Assembly: GCF_000001735.4 (NCBI RefSeq)
Contig: NC_003070.9
Location: forward strand, 26,211,971 to 26,275,970
Length of the DNA: 64,000 nucleotides
Direction: 5' to 3'
DNA from: Arabidopsis thaliana
Taxonomy: Eukaryota > Streptophyta > Magnoliopsida > Brassicales > Brassicaceae
The notes under the pieces were generated by a model. That model was not told where the DNA came from. It did no database searches and saw only the letters and a list, made by a program, of their open reading frames with translations. Shown here one piece after another: positions 42,397-56,848 of this stretch. Position 1 is the stretch's first letter, and each line of letters opens with the position of its first letter. The translations under genes and the position numbers were made by a program.

Positions 42397-45300
42397 TGAT
42401 CATATCAAATTTGTAGATCTTTCCAGATATAAACATATTGAATTATTCAAACACAATCGTATCCTATCTCCATGATTCTTTTATTTAATCCTACCAACAT
42501 CAAGACTAGTAGTAAATTAGTTACTCGGTTACTCCACAAACGGCGTGGCGCGTAAGATAAAACTTTAGTGTGTAACGATGGAAATCTTTATGGAATTACA
42601 CATTCCTATCAAAATTTTTTTTGTGTGGATAAAACTCCTATACACTTGGAACGACTAAACAACAAACCGAACGTGTGATCGTAATCTTGTTCATAATAAA
42701 AAAAAAAAAAACGTGCAAACGTGAAATGGTAACATGAAGGAGAACATGATACTCTTATTAGCTCCTTTATTCCAGGAAATCGAGCAGTGACATTATTTGC
42801 AAATAACTGAAATTTAAAGAAGAAAATACGTTAATCTCATCACTATTAGACCTGAAAATTACTCTAACTAGTAACTACTAATTACAATAACTTTTATATA
42901 TATCCAACAAGGCAACAATATAAGTTTATATATGGACGTGTGTATAATTGTGTCCTTAAATATATTAGATTGAAGGCATATTAATGACGAGTGAATGAAA
43001 GAGAAGTGTACAAGAATAGAATAATATGGATGTCGAAATGAGAAGTAGCCTTTGTCGTGATGGCTGAAATTAGCCCAACTTTTGGGCCTTATTTCTTGTC
43101 ATGGGTCCACTATGTCTTCTTTGCTGTATTTACATGTTTGTGTTTTGCAACATATGAACACCACCCTTTTCTCCAAAACTAGGAAAACATATATCAATTA
43201 ATGTATTTCAAGTATTGACGTAAATTTTCTTTTTAAAATAATGAATACGAATGACATAATCATAGAGGATTTATGCAAGTGTTTGTATTAGTAGTGTCTC
43301 TGTATCACCATCTTGATCTAAAACATGTAGAATGCATATAGGCCTGAATAAAAAACAATAAACATGCATCACACACGCACACGTATATATATATTTATGT
43401 CTAAGTTTTTCATATATAAAGTATTTTACACTATGCAGCTAGTTCGCTAGGACTAGGAGTGGTGTGACACGAGAGGAGGGACATATTGTGACTTCTTGAA
43501 AACTACGTTGTTGGACTTTCCTGACTTTCATGTTGAGGTTTTGGGCGAGACATTTCCATTTGGATAAACAGTAATCGAAACATATGCTTTTATAGTGTCT
43601 GAAATAGATACGTCAAAGTTGGGTGATCATACCGAAAAAAAAAAACGACTATACAAGTTTTCCAAATTCGCTAGCAACTTGTAAGACTAGCCTTTAAATT
43701 CACATATCTAATCATACGCTATATTTCACTTCTTGATGATAAGAGTGCACATATATCGCGTCTAGTCAATCTTGTGAAGAATGGATCATAACAGTAAACA
43801 ATATGAAGTATGGATAAAATCATACAACGTCGCTCAATCACCGCAAGTGATCTTTAGATTGATTGACCGTGCGATCTGTACCACACCGAATGTAATATAA
43901 TGTATGAAATTTTTTTTTGTTAAGTTCTTCGAATGGATTAAAATGTATCTAGATGTTTACATCTTTTATGTTTTGCCAATAAATATAATATATACTTGAG
44001 TACTAAAAATAATTAGTTGAAATTAACAATTTTTACTCGTCTTCTAAAAACCAGATTGTTTATAACTTCTTTAATTTCTCTTTCCTTACCAAAAAAAAAA
44101 ATAACTTTTTGGGTCATTCACATTCCATACAAAATAAAAATTAAATCATACTCATTCAATAAATATTCGGGTATTTGTGAAGCTATATGTATGCATGGAT
44201 AAGTAAAAGTACTTTGATACAAAAGTTTTGATTGCAGAACGGCACGATGTGATGCGTGAAATGTCAGTTAGAGACGGATAAGTAGTCTCAAAGTAATGAA
44301 TAGTAGTCTAATCGAAAGTGAAAATGAACGTTAAAATGTTAATAATTATGTGGTTGATGATGTTAGAGTAAACATCATCGATGAATACGGCACAAGGGAT
44401 GTTGGGAAGAGAAATTAAGAAAATAATAAAATAAAATAAAAAGAAAGATTGATTATGGAAAGGAATGGAAGAGGAAAGGAGGGAGAGACAAGATAGAACA
44501 GCTCTTATGTGGGGTTAATCAAATAGTAGTTTTGTTTGGTTTTTTCCTTAACCTAAGTACCCCACGCACCATCTTTATACGTCTGTCTATGCATGCATAT
44601 ACACACGCACATATGCATTCATGTGTACATAAGCTATCTAACATATAACAGGTCTGTTATATATATGAACTTTAAATAAATGGAAAACAACAAAAGGGTT
44701 TTAAGAAATTGCATCATTAGATTTTATATTTGTAACTCTCTAATATAATGCATTTGGAATTTTTTGCATCACTTCCATTTGATATGATACCAATCAATCG
44801 GCCAACATAGCACGAGAAACCCTTCTCTCTTAGCGAGAATTTTACTTTTGTGATACTTATTGATTATTCCTATTATTGTTATTTTGCTAATTGTATAACT
44901 TTTTTGTAATTGGTCAATCAATATTACTCTACATATATACATATAGCATTACCAGTAGTCAATTGATTTCTTGTTTCGTTTTGGTATCTGTCTTGCGGTT
45001 GATAGGTTAGGTCAAAGCTAATAGGTTTGATGAGATCAGATTTGATGTACCATGATTCTCATAGACATGATCTAGAATTTCAAATACATGTTACAAGATT
45101 GTTGATCATGGACATACGTATAATCCATGCTTTTGTATATATTGTAAGTCTATTTACAGTTTCAATATAATTTTTTCGTTTAAACGCTATTTTGAGATGG
45201 TGATTGCTTTTCCATTCTATTTCAGACCAAATTTCAATTATGTTTGGACCGATCATACTTTTTAGACTTATTGAACTTTAATTTCATACAAAAATGATGA

Positions 45301-46937
45301 ATTCTAAATAAAAACGAAGTAACAATACATATAGAGAAATTCTACACTACTATATTTTGTTAGTTTAATTTCTACTTTTTCACCTTTTTAGCGATAGACT
45401 TTAGCAGTTACCTATAAAGATTAACTATATACGTTCCATATTCTGAACTAAAAGATTAAACTAAGGTTCTGAATGAAGACCGTATTAGATAAGGTGGGTG
45501 GTGTAAGACGGACACCTAAAATAATATATTTTCTTATGAACTCTGATGTTATTCTGACTGCCTTGATCTTTCCAATTCACCCGCAATCGTTTTTATTTGA
45601 AGAATGAAAACGAACAAATTTAAAGTAACTATATATCCGACTAAAAAAAAAATCACAGTTATACTATGGTTTACAAGTGCAGCTATTATCTTCTTCTTTT
45701 GTTAAATATTTCAATCTTCCTTTTTCACATCAAAATAATCAAAACTAGCATCATAGAACATCTGAAAATCAATAATATCACTTCTCTCTTCTTCCCACAA
45801 AAAATAAAATAAAATTATGTACAATCCCTAGATCCACAGGTCTAGGTCAATCCATGTAGACACAATACGATTATTTGATGGGTCTATATATAGTCCATAC
45901 GTACTAGCGTGATTAAATAGGATCAACATTGGACCCATTCACTATCCAGCTTCGTCCCTACCCCAATATCACTACATCATTATATATATGAAATTAATTT
46001 ACATCAATAGAAGTATGAAAGGCGTTAGTTAGCTACTTATTACATATGTTCTCAGCCTATGCAAATGATTTAGCGAAAAATAAATTGTAAATTAAGTTCT
46101 TTAGAAATAAATTTAGATGATAAAAAGAGAGAGAGAGACACAACTTTGATAGTTATGATTTAAGATGAGAATTGGACTTACAAAAAAAAGGACAAATCTA
46201 ATAAAAGAAAAAGTTATTAGATAAAATTTAAAGGACAAGTATGATGAGTGAGAGAGAACACCTCTCTGCATGTCTCTCCCAAGGGGAAAAAGAAGAGTCC
46301 TTTCTCTTCTTACCATTTTGATTATCATCTCTTCATTTTCCACTTTGTACGCAAGCTAAACCCCCTTGTAATTTGCTTCCTTTTTTCATTTTCAACAATA
46401 TTTAGGATTATGCCAATTTGATATGAGTAATAACACAACGAAAACACTAAGATTACATGTTTTGGTCAATTCTACGATTTTTAATCTGCAATTACATTTA
46501 TTTATTTTTTAACCCCATTTTTTTTGTTCTATCTCCAACTAAAAGTAGATATTACACCTCAATATCATATTCAAAGTTCAAACTGTGTCTTTTGTTGTGG
46601 TCTGATGCAAATTTTATTTATAGATGAATCTCAGCGCACCACACAATAATCCACTATCCTAAAGACTAAAGAGTAAGTATATACCAGGGTAAATTAAATT
46701 GGATCCCACTTTTACTTGGAAGCCAACAATGGTTAAAAAAATATCTATCTATAAACGATTGTCGAAAATGAAGATAAAATTGGAGTTAATAATTATATAT
46801 ACTTTGGCTTAACGTAAATGAAGTTTAAGCTTGTATTTGATCGTGTTATTTTTATTTTTTTTAACGAGAGAATCAATTGAGTGCGTCTCTTTCTCTTCTC
46901 AGCTCATATGTCCTCTCTCTCTCTCTCTCAGCCTTTC

Positions 46938-46946
46938 TATATAAAA
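46938..46946 (+). promoter_or_regulatory. TATA box of ATHB13
   Basis: TATATAAAA following a CT-rich tract, 250 bases before the start codon. It predicts transcription start near 46970 and hence a leader of roughly 220 bases containing the uORF at 47092. Confidence 0.65.
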
Positions 46947-47091
46947 CGAAATAAAGAAGAAATTAAATACCAGAAGTGGTATAGTCTAGGCCGATACATT
47001 TCACTATCTCTCTCTCTTTTGTTTTTCCTCTTCTTCTTTTTTTCCATTTGATTTCAAACTCTCACACAAAGAGCTTCAGATTTATAAGACC

Positions 47092-47136
47092 ATGATAATG
47101 GCTTTAAGACAAAGATTGGCAAGAAGAAAAAACTAA
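47092..47136 (+). promoter_or_regulatory. 14-residue basic uORF in the ATHB13 leader
   Basis: ATG-ATA-ATG start, stop TAA; peptide MIMALRQRLARRKN, strikingly Arg/Lys-rich. It ends 59 bases before the ATHB13 ATG and lies after the predicted transcription start. Another HD-Zip I gene, ATHB1, is known to be repressed by a conserved uORF, so a regulatory role is plausible but unproven here. Confidence 0.55.
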
Positions 47137-47195
47137 AGAGAAACGACCAAAATCTCAAGCAAACAGTACTAACTTCTGTTGCAAAACAGAAGAAG

Positions 47196-48495
47196 ATGTC
47201 TTGTAATAATGGAATGTCTTTTTTCCCTTCAAATTTCATGATCCAAACCTCTTACGAAGATGATCATCCTCATCAATCTCCATCTCTTGCTCCTCTTCTT
47301 CCTTCTTGCTCTCTACCTCAAGATCTCCATGGTATATATACATAAACTTCCACACACATCTCCTCTGTTTTCTCTCTATCTCTTTCTAATGCTCTGTTCT
47401 GTTCTGTTTCAGGATTTGCTTCGTTTCTAGGTAAGAGATCTCCAATGGAAGGGTGTTGTGATTTAGAAACAGGGAACAATATGAATGGAGAAGAGGATTA
47501 TTCAGATGATGGGTCACAAATGGGAGAGAAGAAGAGGAGATTGAACATGGAACAAGTGAAGACACTAGAGAAGAACTTTGAGCTTGGAAACAAACTTGAA
47601 CCAGAGAGGAAAATGCAGCTAGCTCGTGCCTTAGGTTTGCAACCAAGACAGATCGCGATTTGGTTTCAAAATCGAAGAGCTCGTTGGAAAACAAAGCAGC
47701 TAGAGAAAGATTATGATACTCTTAAACGACAGTTTGATACACTTAAAGCTGAAAATGATCTTCTTCAAACTCATAATCAGAAACTCCAAGCTGAGGTAAT
47801 TAATCTCATAAATTAACAAAAAAAATCAATATGTGTTATTTTTTTTTGGGTTAATGATCAATAATTACAGTTATTTTCCATCTAAAGGATGATTTTTTTC
47901 TTTTTAAAAAAGGTTAAAAATTATATTTCTGGTTTATAATTATTTGGATCAGGAGTTGCTTTCAGGTAGGGTTAAAAAACTGGACATGATTCATGACTTT
48001 TCAGACATCATTATCTCTTTTTTTCTTCACTCTTGTCTGGAAAGAGATCTGAAAACAATAGTTTCTTTATGCTTATCACATTGTACAGTAACTCTGTTTA
48101 TGTTTAAAATTTTGTCTTTAATTACGCAGATAATGGGATTAAAAAACAGAGAACAAACAGAATCAATAAATCTAAACAAAGAAACTGAAGGATCTTGCAG
48201 TAACAGAAGTGATAACAGTTCAGATAATCTCAGACTAGATATCTCAACTGCGCCGCCATCAAACGACAGTACATTAACCGGTGGCCACCCACCGCCACCA
48301 CAGACAGTTGGTCGACACTTCTTCCCACCGTCGCCAGCCACCGCAACGACAACTACTACAACAATGCAGTTCTTTCAAAACTCATCTTCAGGACAGAGTA
48401 TGGTTAAAGAAGAGAATAGTATCAGTAACATGTTCTGTGCAATGGATGACCATTCTGGTTTTTGGCCATGGCTTGATCAGCAACAGTACAATTGA
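47196..48495 (+). CDS. ATHB13: Homeodomain-leucine zipper I factor ATHB13
   Basis: Three exons: 47196-47331, 47413-47795, 48130-48495; 294 residues. Homeodomain about 84-143 ([19 protein letters not shown], then helix 3 [20 protein letters not shown]). A leucine zipper runs on directly to about 178. A Ser/Thr/Pro-rich tail ends in a Trp-containing FWPWLDQQQ motif known from HD-Zip I C-termini. The family binds the CAATNATTG palindrome as dimers. ATHB13 is known from cotyledon/leaf shape under sucrose, drought and cold tolerance, and inflorescence stem growth. In intron 2 a GAGTTGCTTTCAG flanked by AG and GTAG (about 47954) could be a 13-base cryptic exon, but its use would break the frame. 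Matches At1g69780; paralogue ATHB23 is At1g26960. Confidence 0.96.
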
Positions 48496-51400
48496 AATTG
48501 GTCTACCTGTTTTTTTTGTTTTTGTTTTTAAAAAAATTTATATTTTTTTTTTTTGTATTTGGAATTTTGATCAGAAGAACCCATGCATGTTTTCAAAAAC
48601 TGGAATCTATATCATTAGCTCACTTTGAAATCTGCAACCAAACACCACTGAGGTTTTTTGTTTACTTTTTGAGTAAATGAGATGTAAAAAAATGGGTAAT
48701 ATCCATTATATTATATAAAAAATAATATCATTATGGCCCAACATTTTTCTGTATGGAGAAAAATAAAATAAATTGTATATTATATAGTTTAGTCGTGGGT
48801 ACTGGCACCATGTGGTCGTAGTCGTCATATTCAGAAGTGGGAAGAAATAAATGGAATAGCACAAATGAAAAGGACATTTTCCATGAAACAAATCATTATT
48901 TTTGTTTAAATCCATGAAATAAATTCTGCATATGTCATGATTTGGTCGAGCGGGTTAAAAGGACCAAAGAAAAATGATGGGACAAAATCTAAACGAGTGA
49001 AATTTGTAATCACGAGACCTTACAAAAGACGTACGATATTTAAATCTGACGATGCCGCAGACCATCAATTTCATAACCCTTCTCTTATTCTACAGTTACA
49101 TTATTCATTTCACCGTGTGTGTCTTTTTTTTTTTTTTAAGAAAAAAAAATCTAACATCACTATCAGCAAATTATAGTTTGTTTTTATATTAAAAAAGACA
49201 GCAAATTAGAGTTTGGTTTGATGAAAACCTTTGTTGTCCGGTTTGATGACAATGCCATTCGTTCTCGCGCAGAAATATTGATGAGGTATCAAGTAACATA
49301 TCATGCATTAAAATAATGTGTCACCGTGTAAAATAGTACTCATCTATCAATGACATATATTAAATGCATAGTCCCATTAGAAGTCTTGGTTCATCAACAC
49401 AAAAATATTTTAAGAAATCAGATATCCTCAATTTCTTTAAGATAATATGGGATTTTAAGTAGAAGAGATTATAGATTTGATGAGAGTAAAAGAAGCAGCA
49501 AGAGACATTAGACGCACACAGATTCCAAGGGAGATAGAGGAAGAGGACAAAGAGAGTTGGAAGAAAGCAAGCAAACAATTTGGGGTTGGAAAGTTGTCAC
49601 TCTCCTTTTTAATCGACTCTTCTCCTTTTTAACTCCTTTTCATCTTCCACATTCAAATGGCCGACACTTTTAAACTTTTGGAAATTTCTTAAAGAATTCG
49701 ATGTTTCCTTTTGGTGATAAATTTGAAATCTCACTTACAATCTATGTTTATTAAAAAAAATATTGAACCAATCATTAGAAAAAATCAATTAAAATTTTAA
49801 AAGATGCTAGCGACAAAAGAATGCGACAAAATCTATAAATAAAAGTTGCTTAATACCCAAAGATGTGGAGAAACTAAGGCCAATGTTGGCTTCAACGATG
49901 TTGAACCAAAAAAATTGATCGCCATATATAAAAGCGGTTGTAGGCTAGAACACCGTTGATTTTTTCTTCTAAAGAACTAGTGGTGAATTGCCAACTTTTT
50001 AAAACCAGAGAACTGAAGTGTCGCCAGTTATAGAATCCTAAATTAGATTAAAATCAAAGGATATTTTAACTTTCATTAGATTTGAAAAATCAAAACAGTT
50101 AACATGTTCAAACCCCCATGTTGAAAATTATTGGTGTTAACCCAAAGGTCCATAAGAAAATATCTCGATACTCGGTGTTAACTAAAAAAAATACTGCAAA
50201 TGATACTATGTAGCTCTAGTTCAACACGATCTCTCTAGTCTCTAAATGACTATAAGAATTCAAAACAAAACATATCAAACGAAATGCGTTGGTGCGACCC
50301 ACTAGAATCACCCACTTCTTTCCTAAAGTACAATTTTCTTTTTAGCTAACCGTGTTTGGTTTGCTTTGCTTTTTTGGTTAATGGACCCTTTGTAAACTTG
50401 GATGCTTCAACTACACTTATATGCTCACTCTTATCACTTCCACGTAATATACTTATAAATTGTACAACTAGGAAATGACTTCTTGTGTGCATGTGTCTGT
50501 ATGATAAAATCCTATATCATAGAATTGTACATGTGGTAAAACATTCCTTACGTTTGCTATCTAGTTATAAATGTTATTGGGTACGTATATTTTTGAACTT
50601 TTGTAGTTAAAAGCTTGTTGCCTGATTATTTCTTTTGGGATAGAATATGTCATAAGATTTCTATCCGTGCCGGTAAAAAACAAAAAAAAATCTATTAGTG
50701 GCGGACCCCAAAATTCGTTAAATACAACATAACTATTAATCCCTTTACTTTAAAATATAAGATGTTTAAGATAAAAATACAAATATTTAGATAGTTTTTT
50801 TAAAAAAAAAATATGATTTGTATTTAATAAAAACAAATCTAACCAATCATAAAAAATATTACAGCATATAAATAGTTAAAAATAATAAAAATATATTTAA
50901 ATTTGTATAGAACCTTGCAAAACATCTTATAATATGAAACAAAATAAAAATGTCTCTTACATTTTGAAATAGAGAGAGTATTAATTAAAAAATAGTTATT
51001 AACTGAAATGTGAGTATCGAACATGGTTATAGTGGGTCAATACACCAAAATTTACAAGTTATGCTATAAGTTCTTTAAATTTAATAATTTATATCTTACC
51101 CCTACCTTGGTCCACTCATGATTTGAATACTTAAACATCACATATAGAAAATTATAAATATATCCTTATTAATTTTTTTTATAAGAAGTTGTTTAAACGA
51201 TCGTAAATCCATACCATGAACTTTAACACACATTCCATATCCATACCATGTAGATGTTTGAAGTGGGAACTAGCTAGCCATATAAATATATCAGTTTCAA
51301 ATATCTCTTTTAATCTTCATATTTCAAAGTTTCTATTGAAGTTGTAAATCTAGAGTACTTTATAATGAATGAATGGTGTGTGGACACAATTCAGAGGTCA

Positions 51401-54400
51401 AATCCATCAATTATGCTCAGAAGCGTAATTATATCGACACGACACTTATTCGTACAATCATCTTTAGTGGTTATATATTTTAGGAGTTCACAACGTTTTC
51501 TTATAGTCGAGAATCAAACTGAAGCAAAATATCTCTGACATGTTACGTACAAGGTTACAAGTCTAAGCTAATTCAGATGACAATTGACAGCGATAACCAG
51601 AGCGTCCAATGGAAATCAACTTCAACAATGACGTTCATCCACATAGTTATTAATACATTTTAAGTCACTATAATGATTTGTCGGTATTTAAATTTGACTA
51701 CGACAAACTTTTAAATCCACTTTTCACGATTCCAAGTTAGCGTATAATTTTATAACAATCTGGATTATTGAGTCGAAGAAGATAGTAAATGACGGTTAAA
51801 AATTATAAAAAATTATACGGAAGAAGAAGCAAGCATGTGACAGAATCTGAAACCCTAGAGGAAGACACAATATTTTAAAGTTGGCGATAAAATGATGAGA
51901 GAGATTTAAATGCGCCATTATGCATTAATTAATACAAGAATCTTTATGGGATCATGTGCATTTCCTTAATCTAATCTTTTTTGGTGACAGTGTATCAGAT
52001 GCCAACATGTATTTGAAACAATTTTTTATAATTATAGTATAATTGTAGTGTAGCTACGACCAAACAAAGAATTACCCGTAAAGAAGAGCTGGCTATGTGG
52101 CCATGTGCTTGGTGCTTCAATTTCCTTATAAACTACTCACTTCTAATGGAAAAATGGCTCAGAAGAATATCAACTAAAAGTAGATAAGATATATTGTCTT
52201 TAAGCTACATACAAGTTACAACGATCCATTTATTAGTGATAGCGTTATCATTTTATTTTTATACTATTGTAAATTTACTAGTAAACTATAAATGTTATAT
52301 ACGGAATGAACGTTTAGATATCTAATATATTTCCTCAAAGATAAACACTTTCAAAGAGATATATCCATGGAACTGGGTATTATATTTGTATATACGAACT
52401 TTACTAATAAGTAATAAGTATATTTTTATAATCGATATATACGTAGGCTATAGTGGGAAATATAAAATTCTGGGCATAAATATGGCTACTAAAATTTTAA
52501 CATTAAACAATGTACACGAAATTGTTTAGAATTGTTATGTATGCTGTAAGTTCCAACGAAAAATACAAAACTATGAGCAAGATAATATATATAAATAAAA
52601 GAAACGATGATATATCATTTGTAAGCATAAGTATACATATTACTTTTCTCTTTTAGTGTTATATTAGTGTAAATAAAATATAGTGAGAAAAGGGAAAAGA
52701 GAGAGGGGATGCATGTGACTGGCACGACATGAAGGATAGTGGTTCGATGTTTGGACTTTGTTTAAGTGTTAGCAAACGATCTTTCGTTGCCATTTCACGT
52801 TGCCACATATATTTTTATTACCTTTTCATTATTTTTAATTTATTTTGTCAACGGTCGAATTACGGTATTTTATGTACACATATATGAATATATGATAATA
52901 CCAAAAACTCAAGTTGGACTTTGGGACCGACTTTCGTGAGGGATCTTCCTATTGAGTGACCACTTCTAAATTGAAATCATAAATTCTATTACCAAAAAGG
53001 TCGAGACTAATGCTTAGATTGGTAGATGCATACATATTTCCCTTGATATGACATTTAAACTCTCAATCCGGCTTGATTAGCTCGAGTGAAAGAGTATCAA
53101 TATATAGTTTAGTTATATATTTTAAAAAATGTTCTTGATTATATTTTATGAAAAATGGATGTTTTCTTATGAAAGTTTTAGTTTCAAATTTTGTTTGCCT
53201 TATCTTTGTTACTCGGTATATATATTCAAAGCGTGTAATTACATAGATTGATACCTTGATCGTTTGGATAGGTTAAATATGTGTGTGAATGTGCTTAGCC
53301 TTGATCGTTTGGATATGTTGTTGTATTTGCGTTAATAAAGTAGTTAAAAAAAATCTATATAACAAGAGAAAAAATGTAGGTTCTTTGAGTAGATTTGTGA
53401 AATTATTTTCCGATTGTATTGTTCACCAAATGATCCTCCACTTTATTTGTTCAAGTAAATGATCATTCTGCTAACTATAAACAAAAAAGAAATGTTCATG
53501 GGATAATATCTCTTGTCGAAAAAACAATAAAAAATTATATGAAAACTATTTTTTTTAAAATCCTATTATGTAAAATATTGTTTATTGTTTAAATAGAAAC
53601 GCTAATGTCAAACGCTAAATTAGCATTCTTTTAACTTTGTTTCACACAAATTAAAAGAAAATACTGATTTTTGTGAGTTCAGTTTTTTTTTTTTTTAAAC
53701 ATTAAAGAAACGGTAACAGTGTTTGGACCAAACCAAAAATTGGAACGGGACAGTTTTTCCAATAACTTTTTGTGCTACTGTTCAATGTAGATGGGCTTTT
53801 AAATGTAAGGCACTATTGAGTCTGGCGTTTTCAAAGCCCAGTAGGAGAGATGTGTGATACTTTTTAGTTTTTAAAGAAAGGAAAAAGGGCTTTTGAGCTG
53901 CTAGATAGAGAAAAGTAATCGATATAAAGACGTTTGACTCAGAAAATTGCATATAAAAGTTTTGAAGCTTTGCTTGGAGGAAAAGCAACAATTCGTCTTT
54001 TTGGAGATGAGAATTGACTTCACAACGCATTTCATTGACTTTTCGTTGTAATTTGTAAACTAACCCTTACGCAATTTACTTGCAACATTCTTATAATTAA
54101 CAAATATCCTATTCATATCCCTTCAAGCCTTTTCTCTCTTTATAATTTTTTTGATTATTTCCAGAAACTTGTGCGGAAAGTACGTTTTCAAGTTTGATAT
54201 CTTCACATACTTTTTTTTTAAAATATGAATGAAGAACCGTACGTTGTGATCTATATATTGTAGGTTAAATTATTGTGATCCGAGTAAGTTATATCGTCAC
54301 TTATCAAGAATTTTTGGTCCACATAATTTGTTCAAATGGATAGAAAGTTCATCTAATAATATCGAGTTAAACCATTTACGAAAACTGATGTTGTTCAAAT

Positions 54401-54867
54401 TTCTATGAATTTCGGAAATCGTTGGGTGTCGGCATATTATCGATTTCATATTTGAAAATATAAATATATCGTCAATTATAAAATTTGAAACATTATAACG
54501 GATATGAAAAAGATGATCTGACATAAACTTTTGGAATTAATTACTATGCTAGAAAATTCTATGAGATTAGTAGATAGATAACTTGGAAGAAGAAAAAGGG
54601 AAAATTAGAAAATGCAGCAGACCAAAGTAGTGATAGGTGGTGCACACGTTTTTGGTGTTGACCTACGACAACGACAACGACAGACAAAAATTTATCATCA
54701 TACAAAACCTTTCTTTGTCTTTATCTCATTTTGTTTTCTTAATATCCTCTGTTTCTTCTTCTAATTTTCTCTGTTTTTATTCCTTCTACTTCTGAGATCC
54801 ATAAAGATTCATCTCTTATTACTTCATCGGAAAAGAAACCTCGATTTCAGTTTTCTTGATCTCTCTA
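48496..54867. other. Gene-poor 6.4 kb region
   Basis: ATHB13 3' UTR at the start; kinase promoter and a pyrimidine-rich leader (about 54720-54867) at the end. Between them is AT-rich sequence with only short frames under 85 codons. I see no transposon coding region, RNA gene or convincing repeat beyond homopolymer runs. Confidence 0.5.
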
Positions 54868-56848
54868 ATGGGGAATTGCTTGGACTCTTCTGCAAGAGTA
54901 GGTAATAGAGAAAGCACTTTTGGAGGTAAGAATCAAAACCACACTTCTCTTCTCGAATTTCGCCTTTTGAGAATTATGATGGATATTTGATAGTTGATAC
55001 TAGGTTTCTTTAATTCTCTTTAATTATATAAAGCTTCTATCAAAATTTTCATTTAATTCCCAACTAAAGTTTCTACTTATGTTGGTCTCAAATTTGACAA
55101 TAGGGTCATCAAGAATTTCCCGCAAACCGAATCAGTCATCTCGACTCTCAAGTCTCACCATACCTTCTTATAGCAACAATAGCTTCACTACTTCATCATG
55201 GTCAAATTTGACACCTAGAAGTGAAGGAGAGCTCTTACCATCTCCAACACTAAAGGCCTTTACATTCAACGAGCTAAAAACCGCTACTAGAAACTTCAAG
55301 CCGAATAGTATGATTGGTGAAGGCGGTTTTGGTTGTGTCTATAAGGGTTGGATCGGTGAACGCTCGTTGTCACCTTCGAAACCAGGGTCCGGTATGGTTG
55401 TTGCAGTCAAGAAACTTAAATCAGAAGGGTTTCAAGGACACAAAGAGTGGTTGGTAAGTTCATCATCCTTGATCTATAGAAACAAAAATTTGTAGTCAAA
55501 TGAAATAATAAAAGTGTTGGTGGGTTTTTTTAGACTGAGGTTCATTATCTTGGGAGACTTCATCATATGAATCTTGTGAAGCTAATTGGATATTGCTTAG
55601 AGGGAGAGAAAAGACTTTTGGTTTACGAGTACATGCCTAAAGGAAGCCTGGAGAACCATCTATTTCGAAGTAAGTAAGGATCGATTTGGGCTGAGCTAGA
55701 GTTACATTCAAGTTATCCTATATTGACTATCGGGAGTTTTTCATTTTTGGTGGTTTTGCTTGTGTAGGAGGCGCAGAGCCAATTCCGTGGAAGACTAGGA
55801 TGAAAGTAGCTTTTAGCGCAGCGAGAGGACTATCTTTCCTCCACGAAGCTAAAGTCATATACCGAGACTTCAAGGCCTCTAATATTCTACTTGATGTGGT
55901 ACGCCATCTACTATCAATGCTTGTCCATATTTTATTTAGGAAGTTGTTAAAGCAAAAGAAAATAGAAAGCTCCACTTTATTAAATCTAGAGTAGTATACT
56001 AATATATGAAAGATATGAATCATTTTCCTCATTGCCAGTTGGTTTTGAGTTAAAAATTCATAAATCCGAATATAGTATTAAGTTCTAGTTTGACCGAAGT
56101 AGATTATTTGTCGAGTTTAGAGCGTGCTTTGATTCGAGATTCGTCAAAGAGCCATCATCTCATTACGACTAAAATATAAATGAAAAAGCACTCCAATGGA
56201 AAATAGTGAAATTAGAATTCTAAACATATAATTTCTAAACAAATACGTAAGTCTATATAGAAAAAAGTAAAAACCGAGTTTTCTTGCCACTTACGGACGT
56301 GTACACTAGAAATATATAACATTGATTCCCAAAATCTTAAAATCGTCTTGTAAATGCAGGATTTCAATGCAAAGCTATCTGATTTTGGGTTGGCAAAAGC
56401 TGGACCAACAGGAGATAGAACGCATGTGACAACTCAAGTGATAGGCACACAAGGGTACGCAGCTCCGGAATACATAGCAACCGGCCGGTTAACCTCCAAG
56501 AGTGATGTCTATAGCTTTGGAGTGGTGTTGCTCGAACTACTCTCGGGTCGTCCCACCCTAGACAAATCGAAAGTAGGAGTGGAACGTAACCTGGTGGATT
56601 GGGCAATACCTTATTTGGTGGACAGAAGAAAAGTGTTTAGAATAATGGACACAAAGCTTGGAGGACAGTACCCTCACAAAGGGGCTTGTGCAGCTGCCAA
56701 CATCGCATTGCGGTGTCTCAATACCGAACCTAAGCTCAGACCGGATATGGCTGATGTCTTATCCACTTTACAACAGCTTGAGACTTCTTCAAAAAAGATG
56801 GGTTCTACTCAAAATATAGTCATGTCTCCTTCATCTCATATGTCGTAG
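54868..56848 (+). CDS. RLCK-VII (PBS1-like) receptor-like cytoplasmic kinase
   Basis: Five exons: 54868-54925, 55104-55453, 55534-55669, 55768-55898, 56360-56848; 387 residues. The N-terminus MGNCLDSS fits N-myristoylation at Gly2 with a palmitoylatable Cys4, predicting plasma-membrane attachment. After a Ser-rich linker the kinase has GEGGFG (91-96), Lys122 (VAVKK), Asp215 in [10 protein letters not shown], Asp233 in DFG, and the activation segment [14 protein letters not shown]; all catalytic residues are present. Family members (PBS1, BIK1, PBLs) relay signals from surface receptors in immunity and growth. No signal peptide or membrane helix. I recall this as At1g69790 with paralogue At1g26970; I am not sure of its PBL number. 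Intron 4 is long (461 bp) and contains stop codons in all frames. Confidence 0.93.

Larger units (their letters stand above)
41550..47091. other. Divergent CMT3/ATHB13 spacer, 5.5 kb
   Basis: AT-rich DNA between two genes transcribed apart. CMT3 promoter and leader occupy the first few hundred bases, with TGGGCCT at about 41755 and GGCCCA at about 41776. A diverged repeat lies at 41896-42396. CT-rich tracts precede the ATHB13 leader. Short frames present are not convincing genes. Confidence 0.55.
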
